Shown: positions 13,741-26,500, numbered from the stretch's first letter. The stretch is DNA of 64,000 nt from Pilatotrama ljubarskyi (GCA_022385805.1 MU277671.1:938808-1002807); one strand, 5' to 3'. The notes: generated by a model not told the origin, from the letters alone. Translations and numbers: made by a program.

Positions 13741-14175
13741 GGGGCCGCGGAAGTAATTCATTAGAGTTTGCGTGACGGGTGTGACGGAGTGGCTGGGCAC
13801 GAGGTGATGCGCAGAGACGGGCGTCTGTTGGCTGAGAGCGCGTTCCCTCGTCGTCCGAGAAGAGAAGAGAACGCGTCTCGCTCTGGGCTCCGCTGCGAGG
13901 GCTGCCTATATAGCCCCTCGCCTTCGCCCCCTTCTCCCCATCCTCTCCGTCCTCCGCCTCCCCCGCCGGGTGTCTCTTCTCCTCCGCCTCCGTCGCCAGC
14001 GTACGTCTCTTCCTCTCCTCCCTCGTCGTTCCCAAGCTCACGTCCCACACAGTCCCTGCTTCATTTCCGTCTCTTTTTTATAGCACGCCCCTCACGAACA
14101 GTCCTCCCTTGTGATACTCGCCCCCGCTTTACGCCCCCAGCCATCCCTCCTGCTCTCATCTCTTCGCCCGCCACT

Positions 14176-15206
14176 ATGGAGACCGCCCACATCGAGCACG
14201 TCCTCGAACACACCAAGAGCGCCGATTTCATGGATGGGTCTGCCAGCTACTACAACGATGCTCTCTCCGGTCTCGATTACCTGCAGTACCCTCCCCACTC
14301 GCCCTTCGGCGTCTCTTCCCTGGGCCGTGAGTATCTCCCTCCCCTTCTGTATGCGTCATCCCCTGATTTCGAAATATCCAGTCCCTCCCACGTCGTCCCC
14401 CCGCATGGGCTTCAACTCGCTCAACCTCTCCGGAGGCCTGAACGAGTACACATACTCGTCGAGCGGCAACTACAGCACCAGCTCCACGGCCCGCCCCTTC
14501 ACCCCGACCGGCATCTACCCCGGTGCGCTCTCCAACCCCAGTGCCGGCGAGTTGTCCTCGGACAGCGTCGGCTCTGCGCGGAGCCGCCGCGGTAGCGGTA
14601 GCCAGTCCCCGGGCCCCGCTGTACCCCCTGGTTCGCTTGCGGCCATCCCCCGCTCGCATCGCTTCAACCCTCTCGGCACCGCTGCCATCAGCCGTTCCTC
14701 GGCTCGCCAGCAGCAGCAGAAGAAGCGCGCCAAGGCCACCGACGAGTTCGCCAGCGACGACGACGACGACTTCAACCCGACCGCATCCTCTGCCGTCAAC
14801 AACGACATGCGCCGCGAGGAGATCCGCCGTCAGCGGATCGAATCCGAGCAGCGGAGGCGGGATGAGCTCCGCGACGGCTACCGCCGCCTCAAGGACGCTC
14901 TCCCCGTGTCGAACCAGAAGTCGAGCAAGGTTTCCTTGTTGGACCGGGGTATGTAGACTCCAATGGCATTTCGGTTGATCCATGCTGATCGACGTGTTCA
15001 TCGCAGCTACCACGCACATTCGTTACCTTGAGATGACCCAACAGCAGTTGCAGACGAGGCTGCAGCAGGCCGAGGCCGAGACCGCGCACCTGCGCCACGT
15101 CAACGAGGCCCTCATGCTCGGCACCGCTGAGCAGCGTCATGCGGCGGCGGCTTCTGCCGTCGCTGCCGCTCAGCAGGTGGCCGCGCAGGCCGCCAACAGC
15201 TTCTGA
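14176..15206 (+). CDS. Basic helix-loop-helix transcription factor 2
   Basis: Paralogue of the factor at 4202-5360; 305 aa from exons 14176-14326, 14382-14948 and 15007-15206 (918 nt). The disordered N-terminus starts METAHIEHVLEHTK. A polar region (QQQQKKRAKATDEF, SDDDDDFN) leads to the basic region RRQRIESEQRRRDELRDGY. Helix 1, loop LPVSNQKSSKVS and helix 2 (LLDRATTHIRYLE) are almost identical to the first factor, and the coiled coil continues as QQQLQTRLQQAEAETAHL. The C-terminus is Ala-rich. The bHLH is spliced at the same codon and phase as in factor 1 (intron 14949-15006). The two proteins could heterodimerise; that is inference. Confidence 0.88.
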
Positions 15207-17470
15207 ACGCCTCCGCGCGCGCTCTCGCCTTAAAAGCTCGCCCAGCGCGTCCGGACGCGCCGAGCATCGCCTGCACTGTATTATGTATCACGACTGTATC
15301 AAGACCCCGCACGAGACTGGATACCCTGCCTGGACGCAGTGGACGCTGACCCCACACGGACTATCGCACGCATCCCCCTTTTACTCATCTTTATTCACTT
15401 TATTACACCCGGCATTTTCTTCATCCTGTTCGCACCCCTCCCCCTCCCGCATGGTTTCCCCGTCCCCTCTCCCCCACCCTCGGGTGGTGTCAATGCTTAC
15501 GGGTTGAGCAAGGTAGATACTGAGCTCCCCGGAACGTCTCGCAGCTGCGCCGCGCGGTTGTGTCGTCCTTCCCGGACGGCGCGCACCGGAGAACAGCGAA
15601 CGAGAACTAGCTCGACTATGGCGCCTTCGGATCGGCTTGCAGCAGGAGCGTCGACACGACACGACACAAGACCGCAGGCTGTGGCTTGAGGCGGCGCCGT
15701 CCACAGCGACGTGCGCTGTCTCGCCCCCTGTGCGCACCTCTTGTTTTTCACACCCACACGGTACCTGTCGTCCGTCGACCCTTCCCGCTCGTCATCCCAG
15801 TCCCGCCTAGCGCACGCCCCGGCTGATGGCGACGACCACTTAATTGTGGTTCCGTGCCTCGCCGCTACATACGTGCGCGCCGACACACCGGCCTCGAGAC
15901 TCTCGTCCGCCCTCTCGACATTCCTTCCCCTCTCTGGATCAGCCCAATCCTTCCCTCCGGCCTCGACACCATCACCCTATGCCCCATATGACTCCAATTC
16001 CTGCGCCTGCGCGTACCAGTTGGCGCTTGATCACCGCCGCCGGACCGCGCTACGCAACGTCGTGCCCCGCTTCCCCATCGTTCCCGCTTCATTTCCTGGC
16101 TACTCGCATCCGTGACACGCCCACGAGCTCCGGTTCAAGCTCGTGGTGCACGCGCGCCGAGCGACGCAGCGCAATTCGACGGCACGCGCTCGCGCACGGC
16201 GCGCCTAGCCAGGGCTGGAAGACATGGCGAGGCGCGGGCCTCTCTCGACGCCGACACAGGCATCCTCCCCCGGACCCCGGCCATTGCATCGACTGACCGC
16301 AAGTACCTGAAGAAGACCCACGACGATGCCTTCGCACGGCCTCCGCATGCCTACCGCTCGCGACTCCTCCCTGCCCCGAACGCTCCGTCCTGTCCGCCCG
16401 TCTGTCCCGGTTGTGCGCGTGCTAGATCATGCCCGCCGGACGACGACGTGTGTGTGCGGTGACGTTAGAGCGAACGTGCGCGTAGGGAGTTGTAGTTGTG
16501 AGCTGTAGCGCGGCGCGGTGAGCGTCGTGCGTGCCCGCTTGCGGGTGCGCGCAGCCTGCCTGTGCGGCTGTGCTCGTTTTCGGTGATTCGTTCTTGGTGC
16601 TGTCGTAGTTGGTCTGCACGGTCCAGATGCATCGCGTCTCCTATGCCCGCCCTATGCCCCGGTTTTGTCGTCCCCTCTCGCCCGTCCGCACCCGCGCACA
16701 GATGGCGGCGCGCAGCGAGGCACAGCGCGCGCATGCGCGTGCTGTCTAGGATCCCCTCGCCGCGCCGCCGCCGCCTCTGCTCTGCGCATTACGCACGCCC
16801 CTCCCGTCGCTGCTGCTGTCGTCGCATACCGCTCTCCGCCGCGCTTGTCGCACACTCTTCCCTTCTCCTGCTTCCTCTGTCGCTTCATGCTTGGCTGCGC
16901 TTGCGGCCGCGCTTCCCCCGCACCTCCCCGCCCGCTCGCGCTGTGGTCCTTGCTTAGGTGGACGTAGTAGTTAGTAGTCGAGCTGTCACGCATATCACGC
17001 TATTCACGCATTTCATGACTGGAACCCTCTCGCGTGCTCGTAAGATCCTGAGGATTGATTGATATTGAGGCCCCGGGAGACATGGTGAACTTCAAGAAGT
17101 AGATCCTACGGTCCTGTTGAACTTGAAGGCGCGATCAAGCGGGCGTGACACCGACGCGTTGCGGCGCGCCGAAGCGCCTGTATACCGAGAATGGCAAGTG
17201 CGCGCTCTTGACGAGATGCCGCGTGAATTTCTCGCCAGCCCCGGCGAGCCTGTCGCCGCTACAGCAGCACTCCGTAGTAGTACAGTAGTGGTGCGCAATC
17301 GGGATTCTGGATTGAACCAAATGCGAGAGATAAGAGTTCCGCCGAGAGTGACGTATGCGGGGGATCCGCGATCTGCACCATCGTCGTTAATACCAAAGGT
17401 GAAAGCTGACCAACATATCGCGACGCGCGCAGATCCCATAGATCAGACCACCTCGCACTTGCACACCACC
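15207..17470. other. 2.3-kb intergenic region
   Basis: Holds the 3' flank of bHLH gene 2 and the 5' flank of tubulin cofactor A. The plus strand is C-rich from about 15370 to 16420. Open frames here are low-complexity Arg/Pro/Ser readings present on several frames at once. No RNA gene or repeat was recognised. Confidence 0.4.
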
Positions 17471-18022
17471 ATGAGCGACGCAGCGACCATCCGCAAACAG
17501 CTCAGGATCAAGTCTGGCTCGGCCAAACGGTGCGTTGCACGCCCTCGATCCGGCCTGTACAGATCGCGTCGTGCTGAATGAAGGATGCGCGCAGGCTGTA
17601 CAAGGAGCACAGGCTCTACCAGAAGGAGGAGGAGGACCTCAAGCGCAAGCTCGACCAGCACGTCGCGGACAACGCCGAGGACTGGGACATCAAGAACACG
17701 GTATGTACTACGCCACGTCTCCTCTAGCTTCTAGATGAACGACGCGTTGCGCTCCACTCCCTGCCGCTGACCCCGCGCGCGTACGAAACAGAGGCGCATG
17801 CTCGAGGAGTCCGGCAAGATGATCCAGGACTCGGCGAATCGGCTGGGCGGCGTCGTGCAGGAGCTGCGCGAGCTCGTGGTGCGTCTCCGTCTTCCCCCTG
17901 CCGTTGCCGACGCAGTGTGCTGATTCAATTGCGCATAGCTTGCCGCGGAGCAGGACCCGGCGTTGGCGGAAGACGAGGAGCTGATCAAGGCAAAGGAGGC
18001 GCTGGAAGAGGTCAGCGTTTGA
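17471..18022 (+). CDS. RBL2: Tubulin-specific chaperone A (tubulin-folding cofactor A)
   Basis: Captures folded beta-tubulin in the tubulin-folding pathway. 111 aa from four exons (17471-17529, 17595-17700, 17792-17878, 17939-18022; 336 nt), matching the small size of the family. The protein is almost entirely three amphipathic helices: TIRKQLRIKSGSAKRLYKEH, then LYQKEEEDLKRKLDQH, then DWDIKNTRRMLEESGKMIQD, and AEDEELIKAKEALEEV. RLYKE and the YxKE motif are typical. The gene converges with MED11, whose stop is 125 bp away. Confidence 0.93.
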
Positions 18023-18146
18023 ATCGACACACAAGCAGGCCCAGGGCGGGAGGGACAAGGGAAAGGTGCTGCAGAAGAATAGACACGTACTGTACCTGTA
18101 TGCCTGCTTGCTCGCTGGGAACGATACCCGCTGCCTCTCGCACAGT

Positions 18147-18826
18147 TCATGACCCGGTCGACGACGACCCCGCCCCTTCCGCCCTCTCCCGATCTCGTGC
18201 CTCCTTGATCTTGGTGAGCGCGTCGAGGATGCCCTTCCACGCGTCTCGCTCCACTCGCTCTTCCTGCAGCCCGCGCTCTCCTCTCGAAGCACCGTCGGCG
18301 TCTGTCGAGGGCAGTCCGACGCCTAGCGGAGGCGGGATGAAGTTGGGCGGAGGCGCGTTGATGGCTGAGGGGGCGATGCGCGACTGGCGGATGTGGGCGA
18401 GTGAGGAACGGATGGCGATGTGGATTGCCTGAAGGCCGGACGTCAGCATTAGCATACGACAGATGGCCAGGTGAGCAGAGGAACGTACGTCCAGCCGTTC
18501 AAAGTACTCGTTCGCCACGTCCACGAACTTCTCCGACCGTTCTGCACCCTTCGGAAGGTCGTCCTCCGAACCGTCGGTTTGAGGTAGCGAGAGCAATGCC
18601 ATGGACGACGCCGCCAGGGAGAGCAGCCGACTGATATCCTGCGCGAGACCGTCCACACTCAGTACGAGCAGGATAGGCGGGCTCTTGATGCTCGCACCTT
18701 CTCAACTTCGCCGAGTGCGTATATCTGCCTGGCCGTACGACTGGACATCCAGATAGGGTCGACGTCCTGCTCATTGAGCCCTTGCTCTTGCGGATCGCTG
18801 ACGGACATCGCTTGGGTGGTGGCCAT
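18147..18826 (-). CDS. MED11: Mediator of RNA polymerase II transcription subunit 11
   Basis: Mediator head-module subunit, partner of Med22. 186 aa from exons 18826-18698, 18638-18489 and 18428-18147 (561 nt). It shows the Med11 pattern: ARQIYALGEVEK joined to DISRLLSLAASSMALL, then FVDVANEYFERLD joined to AIHIAIRSSLAHIRQSRI, and the Pro-rich APPPNFIPPPLGVGLP typical of fungal Med11. The C-terminal helix is charged (AWKGILDALTKIKEARDRER). An in-frame Met at 18958 is possible, but the Met at 18826 opens the conserved part directly and is preferred. Confidence 0.85.
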
Positions 18827-19276
18827 GATAGAGCGGAACAATGATGGACAAGCCCGTGTCTGCTGAGATTCTGTAGAGCTAGGGTGAATAGCCAGTCCAA
18901 TGGGAGCGCGGAGGCGGTGAGGCGGAAAGTGGCAAGGCCACCGCGCCTGGGGACGCATTGCGGATGTCCGGACCGAATCTGCGCCATGCCTCTTCTCCTG
19001 GAACCGGTCCCTGGTTTCAACGAGGGGGACGCGTCCTCCTTTCCCTCAGGCTGCTAAAAGCTTGCATCTAACTACAGGCCACGCAACTCGCGATGAGTAA
19101 CAGTGCAGATGTATGCTTACGCCGCAATAACGATATGCTATTAATTCCTGTCGCTACACGTACATATTGTGCATACCGGCAGCTTCTACAGCAAGAACTC
19201 ATGGTACATTTGGATTGTCGCTTCTCCGTCCCCATCTAGACGTACAGTTCTTTTCTTTAGACATACAATCGCCCGC
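18827..19276. other. Intergenic region between MED11 5' end and HET-C 3' end
   Basis: 450 bp containing the MED11 promoter (minus direction) and the 3' flank of HET-C. AT content rises at about 19070-19180. No gene seen. Confidence 0.45.
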
Positions 19277-22200
19277 TCAGTCGTCTTCCTCCCGATGGTG
19301 ATGCTTGCCATGACCTCCGTGGTGACGACGAGGCTCCTCACCGCCCAGGGAGAGGCCTTCGACGCCGTAGGTCTCCCCCGACTCGCCGTATCCACCCTCC
19401 CGACGGCGTCCGTACTCACCCTCACCGCCGTAACCGCCACGTTCTCCTCCATAGCCTTGACGCTCGCCGCCGTAGCCTCCGCCGCCATAGGCACTCTCCC
19501 GGCCACCGCCGTACCCACCACTACCGGCCTCGTAGGACGGCTGATAGCCTTCCCTCTCGGAACCGCCGTAGCCAGTTTCTCCTCCACCATAACCCTCCTC
19601 ACGGCGCCCGCCATAGCCAGGTTGTCCGTACTCCTCGCGAGGAGGGCGGGGAGGCGGCGCATCGTACTCGTTCGAGCGATATCCGCCACCACCGTATTCT
19701 TCACGGCGTTCGCTGTCTTCACCGTAACCTCCGCCGTGCTTGCCATGGTGACGACGAGGATGCTCCTCGCCATAGGCGGCGGGTTCTCCATAGCTGGAAC
19801 GTGACTCGAATGACTCTTCATTGCGCTCGCGACGACCCCCACCATATCCTCCGCCGTAGGTAGTGTCAGATTCTCCGTAGGTGCGCTGCTCAGAGCGTCC
19901 GTAGCTGGACTCGTCGCGGCCACCATAGGTGGCCCCTTCTTGACGCCCGTAGGAAGGCTCCTGACGGCCGTACGACGTCTCCTGACGGCCATACGGCGGC
20001 TCCTCCTGGCGACGACCCTCGTAGCCGTATTCGGAAGTCTCGTGGTGCTTGCGCTGCTCGCGGCGCGGCTCCTCTGACTCGCCATAGGTCGTGCGTCTCG
20101 GTTCCTCATACCCTCCTCCTGGTACCGGCGGAGTCAGTGGCGAACATGGTGCTCACGGGTGGTACATTGCTCACCGCTGTACGAAGGCGCGGACGAGCCA
20201 TAGGTGTCGCTGGTCTGGCCGTAGGGTCGGCCCTCTGACGAACCGTAACCTCCGGAGCCGCCATAGCCGCCGGAAGTTCCATCAGAGGCACCGTATCCTC
20301 CTGACGCTGCTGCAGAGGAAGCATATCCGCCAGAGGCACCGTATCCTCCGGAGGAGCTGTACTGGCCCGAAGTAGCCTGCGACGACCCGTAGCCCGTGTT
20401 TCCGACGCCATACTGAGCCCCTCCAGAACTATGACTGACGCGACCTCCGTAGATCTGGTCCGAACTGGCCATGTCATCGTCGGAACCTTTGCGCTTGTTC
20501 TTTCCAGCTCTGACGCTCTCCTGTAGACGAGTGCGATGGATGAGGGGAGTTCTCCCGAAAATCGAGTAGAAGCCTCGACTGACCTTTGTGAGTGCTTGGA
20601 GGGTCTCGTCTACATTCTCGAGACTAGTGACCCAATTCTTCATGCACTGGAACATCTCTTCCTGGATGCGAGAACGGCCAGTGGCATAGTACGGGTGGTG
20701 GAAGGCCTCGAGAATCTGCGGTGGTGTGAGCATCGCGACTAACATTGTAGCATAGGAGAGTATCTCACTTCGTCAATGACACGGTCGGGATCGGCATTGT
20801 CATTGAACCAGGCCTGAATAACGCACTTCAGCAGACAGACATCTGTGAACAATGTCAGGACATACATCGACCAGCAGCTTCACGCTGTGCTGCACCACGA
20901 CCAAGGCAATCTTGCCCGCAGGCTCGTTCAGGATCAGTGCAAAGTGGTCCTAGCGCATACAATGAGCTGTGGTGTCACTTCCAGCGCCTAGAGATTCTAC
21001 CTTGGAGAGTAGACTGTGAGAGGGGTCGGAGGCGTTGGGATCGTCGAAGACCTGTGCGAGAAGGTGAACTTCGAGACTATCTTGAATCCGCCCAGTACTT
21101 GCCTTGTACTGGTCATCGGAGTCAATCACGGCCTTACTGCCCTCCATGAGCACGTCAGTAACCTGCTTCAGGATTGGCTGTAGAATCCTGCTAGTCAGTC
21201 TCTTGGGCCTTAACGTTATCTCAAGGGCTGGCGTACAGTGAGGTAGGGCGCCAGGACAGTGTAGACGACTGGCCAGTATCAGTTAGTTGTTCTAATCATT
21301 CCCGTTGACGACAGTGACACTCACAGGCGTTCAGCGCATTGGTGAGGTTCTCAATGAGATCGGATAGTCCAGGAATCATCTCGATCTTCGAGATGATATC
21401 CTTGTAAATGCTATCGCGCCACTTCAAGAGCTGCCAGAGCTGCTCCCGGACCTCGGGCGGTGCGACGTCATTGGGGTCGAACTGATATGCCTTCGATTGC
21501 TCTTGCATGGAGCCGGCCTGGCCCATCTTGTCGTCCGTGTTTGAGCCTCCGATAGGCAGCTTCTTGAGGATAGCCTGGAGATTGCCAAAGGTGTTCGAGT
21601 CGCTTTGGGCCTGAGGGACAGTCAGTGGTAAAATTGGGGACGATGCGATAGATGGCTTACATCGTCCATCTTCTTCGACAAGTCGACCACGCTCGCCTGG
21701 CTCAGGTGGCTGTATAAGGACTCATAAGCAGGCGATTCGAGCAAAATATGGAAAGCTGTTCATACTCCGTGGCTTCTCCCAGGAGGGAGTGCAAGAAATC
21801 TGTGGGGTACCTATGAGTGGGGAAATTGCTAAAGTAGTTGCCACAGCCCGTATACCTGCGCTACCAAAGGTTCCGGTCACAAGAGGATGGGTGCGGCCAT
21901 TGGGTGTGTCGATAAGAACTAGAAATCGCAGCTTAGTACTATGTATGCGCTAGGCGAGACGTCATGCGCACCGTTATCCCCGACGTGGCAGAAGACGTCA
22001 TTGTAACCCATCTTGCGCAGAGCAAGTTCGCACCAATTGCTATGGGCGAGTAAATCCTCCATGGTATGCAGACCGGTACCCATGAGCCGGTATGCTTCCC
22101 ACAGATCAGGGCCTTCACAGCCGCGCGCACGGCGGCCATGCTCGATGCATTCGCGGAATACACGGCGGATGAGGGCAGTGGATGTGTCCCAGCCGCGGTT

Positions 22201-23161
22201 CTCGCTGGCCATGTAGTTCTGATCGCGATGGACATCATTAGACACTGGCAAGCATAGAAGGCCATGCGATGACCATGGGAACCTACCTTCATGCCGGTGC
22301 GTTCATCAATCTCAAGCTCCTCAGGATTGACCGGAGGTCGCAATTTCGGGTGGAACTGACGTGCATCCCCTTCTTTCTCGGCGTAGCCCCTGGGATGAAA
22401 GATGGCTTAGGTAGGCGTTCAAAGGGCTCAGACTATAGTGAGCTCACTTTGGGTTGTCGATGTGCTCGACAGGGAGATATACACCAAGACGATCGGCTGT
22501 AACCTCGAACTCATCCGTGGCGAAACCGAAGGTCTAAGGCAAGACGTAAGTCCGACAAACAGAGGGCTTTGAGCATGAGTGGCATACCAAGAAGCCAAGT
22601 ACGGATACGATGAGGACAAGGGTATCCGCAGAGAACTTGCTCAAACCGGCGATGTCCATAGCCTGATGGGCCAAGATTCAGTATGCTATTGATAGAACGC
22701 CTCCTACGTAGCACGTACCTGAGAGTAGTCTCTCAGCCAGTTACCCTGAGATCGACGGGTCAGATCAAATGCACAATACACAGCACCGGCATCAATAGAG
22801 CTGCTCACAAAGTAAACCCTCTTGACATCCTCTTTGGAAAATTTGGCACCGCTGCTCCCAGTTGCTGCACCGAGCACTGATTGGGCGATCCCAAGGAGGC
22901 CTCCACCGCCACTTGCATGGCCGACGCTCTTCGCAAGCTCTGTGAGGATGTCCTCGATGTCGCCGTGGCGAAAGGCCTTGCCTGCATGAGCAGTCCCAAT
23001 TATAGTCTGCACGATCTGGTCGCGATGGAGTACTGGCGTAACCGCTCACCGTTGAGGTACGCGAAGTCGGGGATATCACCTGCTCCGAATGCGTACGTCT
23101 CGGAGGGGAGTAAGACCAAGATGACGGTCAAGACTAGTAGGGTCGTCGTGAATGAACTCAT
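19277..23161 (-). CDS. het-C: HET-C family heterokaryon-incompatibility protein
   Basis: Secretory-pathway protein of the fungal HET-C family; allelic versions control vegetative incompatibility in Neurospora. The ATG at 23161 opens a signal peptide (MSSFTTTLLVLTVILVLLP) followed by FGAGDIPDFAYLN. Family landmarks follow: RHGDIEDILTELAKSVG, VYFGNWLRDYSQAMDIAGL, TDEFEVTADRLGVYLP, HIDNPKGYAE, DERTGMKVGSHG, and, near 22000, MGTGLHTMEDLLAHSNWCEL with GYNDVFCHVG. The last about 450 codons (roughly 19277-20600) form a Gly/Tyr/Ser/Arg-rich tail (repeats such as SGGYGASGGY and GYGGERGGYGGE) that ends in a His-rich segment and EEDD. Introns are numerous and short. HET-C proteins have such glycine-rich tails, but their role is unclear; whether this copy takes part in self/non-self recognition is unknown. 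Confidence 0.9.
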
Positions 23162-23501
23162 GGTCGTTGTGGTCGACGTCGTGAAGGAGGAAAGAGAGGG
23201 TTGTCGCTCCTGCCCGTTGCACGGTCACTGTGGCGTAGGCCGAATGCCAAGACCATGTACACTCGATACTTGATCGCTACATCTTGATAATGACATCATG
23301 CCATGCATACCACAAACTTTTGACCATTGTAGCATCTCGCTCTGATGGCATATTCTGCAAGGCGATCACCAGCATCATACTAGAACATGGATACTATAGA
23401 TTGTACAAAGCGCGTAAACGACTACAGTATAGCAATTGCGATGAACAACATGAGAGACAGACGAGTCCATATAAACATAGCGCACAACAGCATATCACCA
23501 C
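23162..23501. promoter_or_regulatory. HET-C promoter and TAF2 3' flank
   Basis: 340 bp between the TAF2 stop and the HET-C start, both genes being on the minus strand. It is AT-richer than its surroundings. No further gene seen. Confidence 0.45.
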
Positions 23502-26500
23502 TCATCCGAGCTTCACCTTCTTCGCCGGTTGCGGTGTCCCCTTCTCGCCACCCTTCCTCTTCCCGTTCGTCCCCCTTATCGGTGACAAGAGCTCACGGTA
23601 CCGGTTGCGTAGCTGCACCGCCAGCTGGCCAACCTCGGAGTCCGCGCCATTGAAGGTGATGGCGTTGTGAATCATCAGGTCGAGGTCCGCCTCGAAGGCC
23701 TCCACGGAGTCGTACTTGTCCGCATTCAGCTTCTGCTGGATCGTCTTCAGGTCGCGGGCATCTTTCTTGGGTATGACGTCGAAGTACGTGGGTATACCAA
23801 GGGCGACGGGGTCGACGGGCTCCCGGAACACCCATGAGCTGGCGGAGCATTCGGCATTAGAAGGCATCGTTGCGAACGACCGAATCATGGATACGCACAC
23901 AGGATCGCTGAAAAGCGTCTTCAGGAGACCTTGCAGGCTCCGCTTCTCTGCGTACGACAACTTCTTCTCCGTCGCCTTCGCCCATTCCTTCTTCCAGACA
24001 CGCTCAACTGCATCGGCGCACATGACGGGATAGGTCGTCGGCGGGTTGAAGGTGCGGCAATTCTGGAAAACAAGCTCGACGTCCCTCGCGAAATCCTCCA
24101 TCGTCGAGTACTTGCCCTCCGACAGCTTCGTACCGATGGTCCCAAAGTCCATTGGCTCCTTGATCTCGTCAAAGTACCTGTCGGTGGAGCGTGAGCATGT
24201 CAACATGAGGACTCTCTGGCGCACTTACGTGGGACAGCCATCCAATACCGGGTCGACGGGTCTCAAGAAGATAGCAGCATCGGGGACTCTGCATAGTGTT
24301 TTGAGAATCTCCCGGCACTTCTTCTCGTTGATAGGCGTAGCCTGGGTTGGGGCCTTCTTCGTCTTGCCATTCGCAGGCGTGGCTGGACGTGACGTCTCCT
24401 TCTCCTTCTCTTTGCCTTTGGTTGAGGCACGAGGAGCAGGTGCGGGCTCTGGCGCAGGAGAGGGCTTAGGGGCCTTCTCTCGAGTCTTGTGTACAGAAAC
24501 CCCGTTCTTGGCAGAAGCAGCAGCCTCGATGTGCTTGGACGCAGGAGTGGCAGCTTGGGGGGGCGGGACAGACGACGGACCGGCAGACGCACTCGTCCGC
24601 TCCTTCTTGGCGGGTGTTGCCAGCTCTAGGATCTCGTCCTCCGTCGAGTCCGCCGCGTCCTTCTTGCGTTTGCCGATCACGAGCTTCGGCACAGGCCTAT
24701 CCCTAGCCTTTTCGGCTGGAGGTGGAGGAGCAGGCTTCTCCCGTTCCTTGTGCGTAGAGCTCGAAGCGTGCTGTTTGCTTTCCTTCTCTCGCTCAATCGC
24801 GATGACTTCTTCCAGGAGATCAAGAGAGCCATCGTCCTCGAACGCGGGAGCGGATGCCGGAGTAGAGAGAGGTACCGGCGGAGGCACCTCGGACAGCTTG
24901 GGCTCCTTCGGTTTCTTGCCTTTAGGCTTGATGGCAGGTTTGGAAGGAGCAGGTGAAGGAGACGGTGCCGCGCCGCCAGCAGAACTTCCGCCGATCTTGA
25001 GTTTGATGGTCGGAACGTTCGCTGCCGCCGCGGGTGTTGCTGTACCACTGCCATTTGAGGAGGTTTTGGGCGGAGCTGAAGCTACTGTAGGGGCGGACAG
25101 CTTGATGGAAGGCGTGGCGGGTGCGGCCTGGGCGGCTTTCTCAGGAGCGTTCTTGCTTGCAGCTTCCAGCGTCTTGTTGATGCGTATCCAGACTGAAAAA
25201 GACGTTATTAATCATGGTGACCAGTGTAGGAAAGCAACATACGCTTATCGAAGAACGACTCCAAGGCTAGCGACTCATTGTGAGCAAAGCTCCCAGGGAC
25301 GTTGTACGTCTTCGCGTTGTTGATCATGAGGCGGAAGTCTGCCTCAAAAGCAAACCGATCCTTATACTGTCCGGACGCCAACTTTGCACTCATGGTGCTC
25401 AGGTCCATGGGAGACTTGATGATGTCGAAATAGCTTCAGATATATTAGGATATGCGACATCAGAGCGAGGCTGCATGAACTCACTTCGGTGCTCGGTCCC
25501 GGACAGGGTCCACGGGCTGCAAGAACAATGCTGCATGCTTGGCCGTCTGCAGCTTCTTCAGTGCGTTCTGACAAGCACGGAGATCATTGACGCTCATCCC
25601 GCTGGACTGAGCCTTGTGAACAGGCTTTCCAGCCTTCTTCGCTGCCGCCTTTGCAGGCCCCTTCGGGACAGGGAAATCCTTCTGTGTGTCTGCACCGGAT
25701 CCAGGGGTAGCGATGCCCGGGGTGCGAGCTGCAGAGACATCGACCTGAGACCCGCTTGGTACCAGCTTCAGCTTGGGAGGGACAGTGAAAGACGGGGCAG
25801 GGCTCCTGGGAGGAGGGCCACCGGCTTTCAGAGCACGACTGGGCTTGCTCGGGAGCTTGACAGGAGGAATGGGGGGCGGTGCCTCTGTCACTGGCGTTGG
25901 AGGCAGATGAATAGTGACCTTGGGGGGAGCTTCCTCTGCACCGCGGATCAAGAGGTCGGCGAGCTTCAACAGACACCAGCGAACCTCGCTATCCGTCTCC
26001 GGCGCACTATGCACCGTGTGAGTCAATACAGTGAGGAGAAGCGAAGGGGAAAGACATACAGCGCAATAGGCATTAAGAACTCTCGGATCGCCTCGTTCTT
26101 GCCGACCTCCCTGTCCTTCCGCAACGCCTTGATCATCATGTCGATCTCGCTCTTCTTGTTCTCCTTCACCTTCTCGCCTCCGTTGCCATCTTCTTCAATC
26201 AAGAGAGAGTCTGCCTCCTTAGGTGTCTTCATCTCGCCCATATTGACAAGAAGAGCGAGACTTTGACATGCGCTCCGAGCAACATGACGGCGAACCACGC
26301 GGGACGAGTCGTTCGTCATCACCGCTAGGACATACCGCATGATCTTCGGAACATACCACTTGCCAAGGAAGAGGTAGTCGAAGGCGGCGATACGGACTTG
26401 GGTGTAGTTACCCTCGCTGAGGGAATGTCAGCAGAATCCCGTATCATCGAAGAACGGTTGCGTACCGAGTGAGGGGGAAGAACGGTCGAGGGTCGTGTGG

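Noticed and set aside
12655..13800. 381-codon open frame on the minus strand
   Set aside because: It is the pyrimidine-rich strand of a polypurine tract; composition is Ser/Pro/Leu/Arg low complexity with no domain, and similar frames occur in the other reading frames.
17300..17330. ggattgaacc, resembling the complement of a tRNA B box
   Set aside because: One base short of the consensus, and no A box or cloverleaf could be folded around it. No other tRNA candidate was seen in the window.
18658..18697. MED11 first intron read as a 37-nt GC intron ending GAG
   Set aside because: A normal 59-nt GT-AG intron (18697-18639) joins GEVEK to DISRLL in phase and fits the Med11 family better.
19169..20109. 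Long open frames on both strands (211 aa plus; 307 aa minus) rich in Ala/Thr/Val/Arg
   Set aside because: They are alternative readings of the Gly/Tyr-rich repeat that encodes the HET-C tail; the HET-C frame ends properly at 19277.
24046..26266. 425-codon and 328-codon open frames on the plus strand
   Set aside because: They are antisense to the disordered linkers and bromodomains of TAF2, whose coding frame has clear domain similarity.
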